From contig CAVKHV010000003.1 in NCBI GenBank assembly GCA_963656085.1, forward strand, positions 1 to 51,415: a stretch of DNA of 51,415 nt. The letters run 5' to 3'. The DNA is from CAVALG01 sp963656085 (GTDB lineage Bacteria > Bacillota > Clostridia > Oscillospirales > Acutalibacteraceae). The notes beneath the pieces are model-generated. The model did no database searches, was not told where the DNA came from, and was given only the letters and a program-made list of their open reading frames with translations. The position numbers were made by a program, and so were the translations under genes. Positions 48,738 through 51,415 of this stretch are shown piece after piece (the first letter of the stretch is position 1; the number at the start of each line of letters is the position of its first letter).

Positions 48738-51270
48738 ACCAGGTTTCACCATACGAAACATCTACCGAAAGCGGGACAGACAGTTTCACTGCATTTTCCA
48801 TTTCCTCTTTAAGTATTTTGCAGGCGGTTTCGGCTTTATTTTCGGGTGCTTCAACAATTAATTCATCGTGAACCTGCATTATAAGATGCGCGCCCGGCAG
48901 CTCTTTTTCAAGCCGGTTCACAACTTTTATCATGGCGATTTTAATAATATCCGCCGCAGTACCCTGTATCGGCATATTGCGCGCAACCCGTTCGCCGAAC
49001 GATTGAATCATTTTGTTTGAATTTGCAAGTTCGGGCAAAAATCTTTTGCGTCCGAAAATGGTTGTAACATAGCCGTTTTCCTTTGCCTTGGCAACTACAT
49101 TTTGCATATAATCCGCAACTTTATGATAGGTTGCAAGGTATTTTTTAATGTATTCGTCCGCCTCTTTGCGTGTAACGCCGATATCTTTTGAAAGGGAAAA
49201 CGCCCCTATACCGTAAACTATTCCGAAATTGACAGCCTTGGCGCGGCTTCGCATAAGCGGGGTTACCATACTTATAGGCATATTAAAGACCTGTGATGCC
49301 GTCACGGTGTGGATATCAATTCCGTCTTCAAAAGCCTTTATCATAACGTCGTCATCCGCTATTGACGCCAGCACCCGCAATTCTATTTGCGAATAATCGG
49401 CGTCGCACAAAACAAAACCCGGCTTTGCCTTAAAGAATTTTCGAAGTTCTTTTCCTTCCGGTTTGCGTACGGGTATGTTTTGCAAATTAGGTTCCGAAGA
49501 ACTTATTCTGCCCGTTCTTGTTTCGGTTTGATTAAGGGTGGAACGTATGCGTCCGTCGCCGCAAACAGCGCTGCACAATCCGTCGCAATATGTTGATTTA
49601 AGTTTCGCCAGGGTTCTGTAATCAAGAATATTGCGTATTATGGGATAATCATATTGCAACGATTCCAAAACCTGCGCGTTGGTTGAATATCCGCTTTTGG
49701 TCTTTTTTTTGCAGGGAAGACCTAAATCTTCAAACAGCGCTTTGCCCAGTTGCTTTGGAGAATTAAGATTAAAATTATAACCGACTTCGTTGATAATTTC
49801 ACTTCGTATTAACTCAATTCTTCTTTCCAATTCCGCGCCGTAGTTTTTAATGCCGTCTGTATCAACCGAAAAACCGACTGCCTCCATTTTTGCAAGTACA
49901 TATGCAAGAGGAAGTTCGATCTCGGTTAAAAGTGACATAAGGTTTTGTTCGTGAAGTTTTTTTTCTAAATTGTCGCATAAAGCGGATATCTCAGCCGCAG
50001 GCAAGAGTTCGCCGTCGGTTCCGTCAATTTTTATACGGTATTCACGGCACAGTCTGTCCGGTGTATAATCACTTGCCGCCGGATTGAGCAAATAAGCAGC
50101 CAGCATAACATCAAAGGTTACCCCGACAGGCTTAATTCCGTTTTCAAGGCAGTATTTATACAGATATTTAGAATCATACACTCGCTTGTTTATTTCGGAG
50201 TTTGAAAGCACACTTTTTGCGTCATTTTCTTTAATACGCCAAGCCTTATTTCCGTTGCAAAGCACAATTGTATCTGTTGTATCAGCGTCCGAATCAAAGC
50301 ACAGGTCGAGTTTTTTTAAAGCTTTCCATCCGTTACGGTCGGGTGAAAGGGCAAGGGAAACGGTCAGTGTTTCGGAGTCTTCCGAAATTACAGCATCATT
50401 CGGCTGAAGCCCTAATTTTTCCGCAATTCTTACAAGTTCATATTCATATAACAGTGAGGCTAATTTCCGACGGTCACCTTCGCTTTTTTTATATGAATTT
50501 ATATCAGAGTTAATCGGTGCGTTTTTAACAATGGTACCGAGGGTGCGTGAAGCGTATGCGCTTTCTTTGCCGGCAATGAGTTTGTTTTTTACGGCGGGTC
50601 TTACATCGGCGGAGTCAAGATTTTCATATATTTTGTCAATCGTACCGAATTTTTTTATAAGCTCACCGGCAGTTTTTTCACCGATTCCGGCAACACCCGG
50701 TATATTGTCGGATGAATCGCCCTGTAATGCTTTAATTTCAATCATACCGTCGGGTGTAACACCGTATTTTTCAAAAAGTGTGTCAAGATTGTATTCGGTT
50801 ATTTCCGGCCTGCCCATTTTTGTTGCCGAAAGCAGAATTTTGGTTTTATCGGATACAAGTTGCAACGAATCACGGTCACCGGTTGCGATTACACACTCGT
50901 TACCGCTTGTTTCGCATATATTTGCAAGCGTACCGAGGATATCGTCAGCCTCATATCCCTTACATTCCACATTAACATAGCCCATATACCCTATAATATC
51001 TTTGATAACCGCAAGCTGCGAGTACAGTTCTTCCGGCATCGGCTTCCTGCCCGCTTTATATTCGCTGTACATTTTATGGCGAAATGTCGGAGCGCGCAAA
51101 TCCCAGGCAACAGCAACTCCGTCGGGATTTTCCATATCGCACAGCCTGCCGAGAATGTTCAAAAAACCGACAATGGCATTAGTGTATTTCCCGTCTTTTG
51201 TTGTAAGTAATTTAATGCCGTAAAAGGCGCGGTTCACGATGCTGTTTCCGTCAATAGCAAGTAATTTCAT
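48721..51270 (-). CDS. polA: DNA polymerase I
   Basis: 849 residues. N-terminal 5'-3' exonuclease (MKLLAIDGNSIVNRAFYGI, YEADDILGTLA, ATGDRDSLQLV, ALQGDSSDNIPGVAGIGEKT). The middle (about 290-450) keeps the 3'-5' exonuclease fold, but the DxE metal motif cannot be found, so proofreading is probably absent as in other Firmicute enzymes. Polymerase motifs A (DADYSQIELRVLA), B (RSRAKAVNFGIVYGIGAF) and C (QVHDELIVEAPE) are complete. Start ATG 51270 has GGGAG 8 nt away. First gene of polA-rimI-tsaD. Confidence 0.97.
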   Translation of the reverse strand: MKLLAIDGNSIVNRAFYGIKLLTTKDGKYTNAIVGFLNILGRLCDMENPDGVAVAWDLRAPTFRHKMYSEYKAGRKPMPEELYSQLAVIKDIIGYMGYVNVECKGYEADDILGTLANICETSGNECVIATGDRDSLQLVSDKTKILLSATKMGRPEITEYNLDTLFEKYGVTPDGMIEIKALQGDSSDNIPGVAGIGEKTAGELIKKFGTIDKIYENLDSADVRPAVKNKLIAGKESAYASRTLGTIVKNAPINSDINSYKKSEGDRRKLASLLYEYELVRIAEKLGLQPNDAVISEDSETLTVSLALSPDRNGWKALKKLDLCFDSDADTTDTIVLCNGNKAWRIKENDAKSVLSNSEINKRVYDSKYLYKYCLENGIKPVGVTFDVMLAAYLLNPAASDYTPDRLCREYRIKIDGTDGELLPAAEISALCDNLEKKLHEQNLMSLLTEIELPLAYVLAKMEAVGFSVDTDGIKNYGAELERRIELIRSEIINEVGYNFNLNSPKQLGKALFEDLGLPCKKKTKSGYSTNAQVLESLQYDYPIIRNILDYRTLAKLKSTYCDGLCSAVCGDGRIRSTLNQTETRTGRISSSEPNLQNIPVRKPEGKELRKFFKAKPGFVLCDADYSQIELRVLASIADDDVMIKAFEDGIDIHTVTASQVFNMPISMVTPLMRSRAKAVNFGIVYGIGAFSLSKDIGVTRKEADEYIKKYLATYHKVADYMQNVVAKAKENGYVTTIFGRKRFLPELANSNKMIQSFGERVARNMPIQGTAADIIKIAMIKVVNRLEKELPGAHLIMQVHDELIVEAPENKAETACKILKEEMENAVKLSVPLSVDVSYGETWYDAKK

Positions 51271-51332
51271 AAATATTTCTCCCATAAAAAACCAAGCGGA
51301 TTTTACCGACTTACTCTTTAAAATACTACATT

Positions 51333-51361
51333 AATATACCACAGATGCAATATAAATGCAA
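51333..51361 (-). promoter_or_regulatory. Sigma-A promoter of polA
   Basis: Minus strand: TTGCAT (51361-51356), 17-bp spacer, TATATT (51338-51333), about 60 nt before the start. Beyond it (to 51415) I see only AT-rich sequence. Confidence 0.65.
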
Positions 51362-51415
51362 CAATTCAGAATAAAGTTGTATCGACTTTAATTTATAATT
51401 TTAATAAATAATTTT

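Noticed and set aside
1..51415. tRNA or rRNA genes, CRISPR arrays, insertion sequences or prophage remnants
   Set aside because: No cloverleaf-like sequences, regularly spaced repeats, transposases or integrases were seen on either strand.

Overview
The window is a chromosomal segment of a spore-forming member of the Clostridia, most likely Oscillospiraceae/Ruminococcaceae-like. This rests on gene content: spoIID, cotJABC, a SipL-like SPOCS/LysM protein, ypeB, mreBCD-PBP2-minD-mgsA, an EF-P-type M16 protease pair, and a cellulolytic-type GH3 enzyme with inverted domain order. Genes are tightly packed, AG-rich Shine-Dalgarno sequences are common, and TTG or GTG starts are frequent. No mobile element, CRISPR array, rRNA or tRNA was found. 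I infer the lineage from gene content, not from any database search.

Layout. 1-5.9 kb (mostly minus): the end-truncated pgsA, a class A penicillin-binding protein, a small divergent BofC-like protein, an EamA transporter, an ECF vitamin-transporter S component and an unknown membrane protein. 6-19.4 kb (plus): spoIID, then a long same-strand run of ymfF-ymfH-like M16 proteins, lgt, folD, an unknown membrane-anchored protein, the complete proline pathway proB-proA-proC, and a two-gene activator/dehydratase system of the 2-hydroxyacyl-CoA dehydratase type. 19.4-20.9 kb: the cotJABC spore-coat operon behind terminators and a structured leader. 20.9-22.6 kb: a pyridoxal/pyridoxamine kinase and a short-chain dehydrogenase. 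22.6-28.5 kb: a purine-salvage regulon with a consensus promoter, guanine-type riboswitch and terminator, xpt, and a BMP-family nucleoside ABC importer. 28.5-30.4 kb: a polysaccharide deacetylase convergent with a stand-alone E2-like acyltransferase.

30.6-36.5 kb (plus): the elongation cluster mreB-mreC-mreD-PBP2, then a MinD-like ATPase with no minC or minE beside it, and mgsA. 36.6-41.4 kb: hisS-aspS, then a SipL-like gene whose ribosome binding site lies in a 22-pair hairpin. 41.4-51.3 kb (minus): polA-rimI-tsaD, pckA (GTP type), ypeB, and the inverted GH3 beta-glucosidase.

Most of the window is core metabolism and cell-envelope biology. The signals that most deserve a second look are regulatory: the hairpin over the sipL start (39764-39816), the divergent purine riboswitch with a long-range 11-nt pairing (22681-22808), and the undescribed structured leader and palindrome ahead of cotJ (19486-19640).
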